Below are positions 5,125 to 5,430 of a DNA stretch of 5,430 nt, one piece after another. The notes under the pieces are model-generated. The model had not been told where the DNA came from and ran no database searches. It saw only the letters and a list, made by a program, of their open reading frames with translations. The stretch lies in assembly GCA_900543345.1 (NCBI GenBank), contig UQRJ01000212.1:1-5430 (forward strand), read 5' to 3'. Position 1 is the first letter of the stretch, and every line of letters starts with the position of its first letter. Made by a program: the position numbers and the translations under genes. This DNA comes from an uncultured Sporolactobacillus sp. (GTDB lineage Bacteria > Bacillota > Bacilli > Bacillales > Sporolactobacillaceae).

Positions 5125-5406
5125 TTGGCACGACAAGCATCGGCGTACGACGACGACACCATCCAGATTTTAGAGGGACTCGAGGCTGTCCGCAAACGGC
5201 CGGGCATGTATATCGGTTCAACCGATACCCGCGGTCTGCACCATCTTGTCTATGAAATTGTCGATAATGGCATCGATGAAGCGATGGCCGGTTTCGGCGA
5301 TCGGATTCTCGTGACGATCCACAAAGACGGTAGTATCGGCGTTCGCGACTACGGACGCGGCATGCCGACCGGTATGCATCGCTCGGGGAAACCGACAATC
5401 GAGGTG
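5125..5406 (+). CDS. parE: ParE, topoisomerase IV subunit B, N-terminal fragment (3' truncated)
   Basis: The first 94 residues of the ATPase subunit of topoisomerase IV, which with ParC unlinks replicated chromosomes. The gene is cut by the adapter at 5407; a full ParE is roughly 650 residues. The segment is the start of the GHKL ATP-binding domain: EGLEAVRKRPGMYIGSTD (17-34), RGLHHLVYEIVDNGIDE (36-52) and RDYGRGMPTGMH (74-85). E44 is the expected catalytic base, N48 the magnesium ligand and D75 the adenine-binding residue, each two positions later than E42, N46 and D73 of E. coli GyrB. STDTRGLHHLVYE, GD.I.V.IHKD and MPTGMH..GKPT resemble B. subtilis ParE more than GyrB. TTG 5125 gives MARQ-, matching the MARK- start of B. 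subtilis ParE. It follows ypwA by 74 bases without a promoter that I can identify. Confidence 0.93.
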
Positions 5407-5430
5407 CTGTCTCTTATACACATCTCCGAG
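5407..5430 (-). other. Nextera adapter, reverse complement (contamination)
   Basis: CTGTCTCTTATACACATCT (5407-5425) is the reverse complement of the Tn5 mosaic end. The following CCGAG is the start of the i7-side adapter (the i5 side would read GACGC). It is a perfect inverted copy of bases 24-47. This is library sequence, and genomic sequence stops at 5406. Confidence 0.98.

Noticed and set aside
24..5430. Composite transposon or integrated element bounded by Tn5-like ends
   Set aside because: The ends are exact commercial adapter sequence with index and P7 tail, and the interior is core genome without a transposase.

Overview
This is a chromosomal housekeeping segment from a Gram-positive bacterium of the class Bacilli. 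The evidence is a type B RNase P RNA, a GpsB cell-division protein, a Bacillales-type ParE, and the gene order yprB-ypsA-gpsB-rnpB-ypsC-ypwA, which is recalled from memory as the Bacillus subtilis neighbourhood. Base composition looks close to 50% G+C with UUG and GUG starts, which would suit a moderately GC-rich Bacillales lineage such as Sporolactobacillaceae. That family placement is a weak inference. All genes lie on the + strand, and there are no mobile genes, tRNAs or CRISPR arrays.

Both window ends are laboratory sequence, not biology. Bases 1-47 are the tail of the Illumina P7 oligo, an 8-base index and the Nextera i7-side transposon adapter. Bases 5407-5430 are the reverse complement of the same adapter. 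Genomic DNA is therefore only 48-5406, and the first and last genes are cut by the library or contig ends.

Layout: 48-659 is the C-terminal part of a YprB-like exonuclease/TPR protein. 781-1359 is ypsA, a SLOG-family protein linked to cell division, with a UUG start. 1421-1738 is gpsB, with its own candidate promoter directly behind the ypsA stop. 1795-2181 is rnpB, with a near-consensus sigma-A promoter, a perfect 11-bp P1 stem and a strong intrinsic terminator. 2252-3400 is ypsC, an RlmL-like THUMP/methyltransferase that starts only 32 bases after that terminator. 3539-5050 is ypwA, an M32 metallocarboxypeptidase with every family motif present. 5125-5406 is the ATP-binding N-terminus of parE (topoisomerase IV).

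Functionally the window mixes RNA processing and modification (rnpB, ypsC), cell division and wall synthesis (ypsA, gpsB), peptide turnover (ypwA), nucleic-acid maintenance (yprB) and chromosome segregation (parE). I see no previously undescribed system. The points worth a second look are the adapter ends and the false proteins and inverted repeat they create, the false ypsC start inside rnpB, how ypsC is transcribed behind a terminator, the ypwA-parE junction with four in-frame starts and two competing hairpins, and small inverted repeats near promoters.
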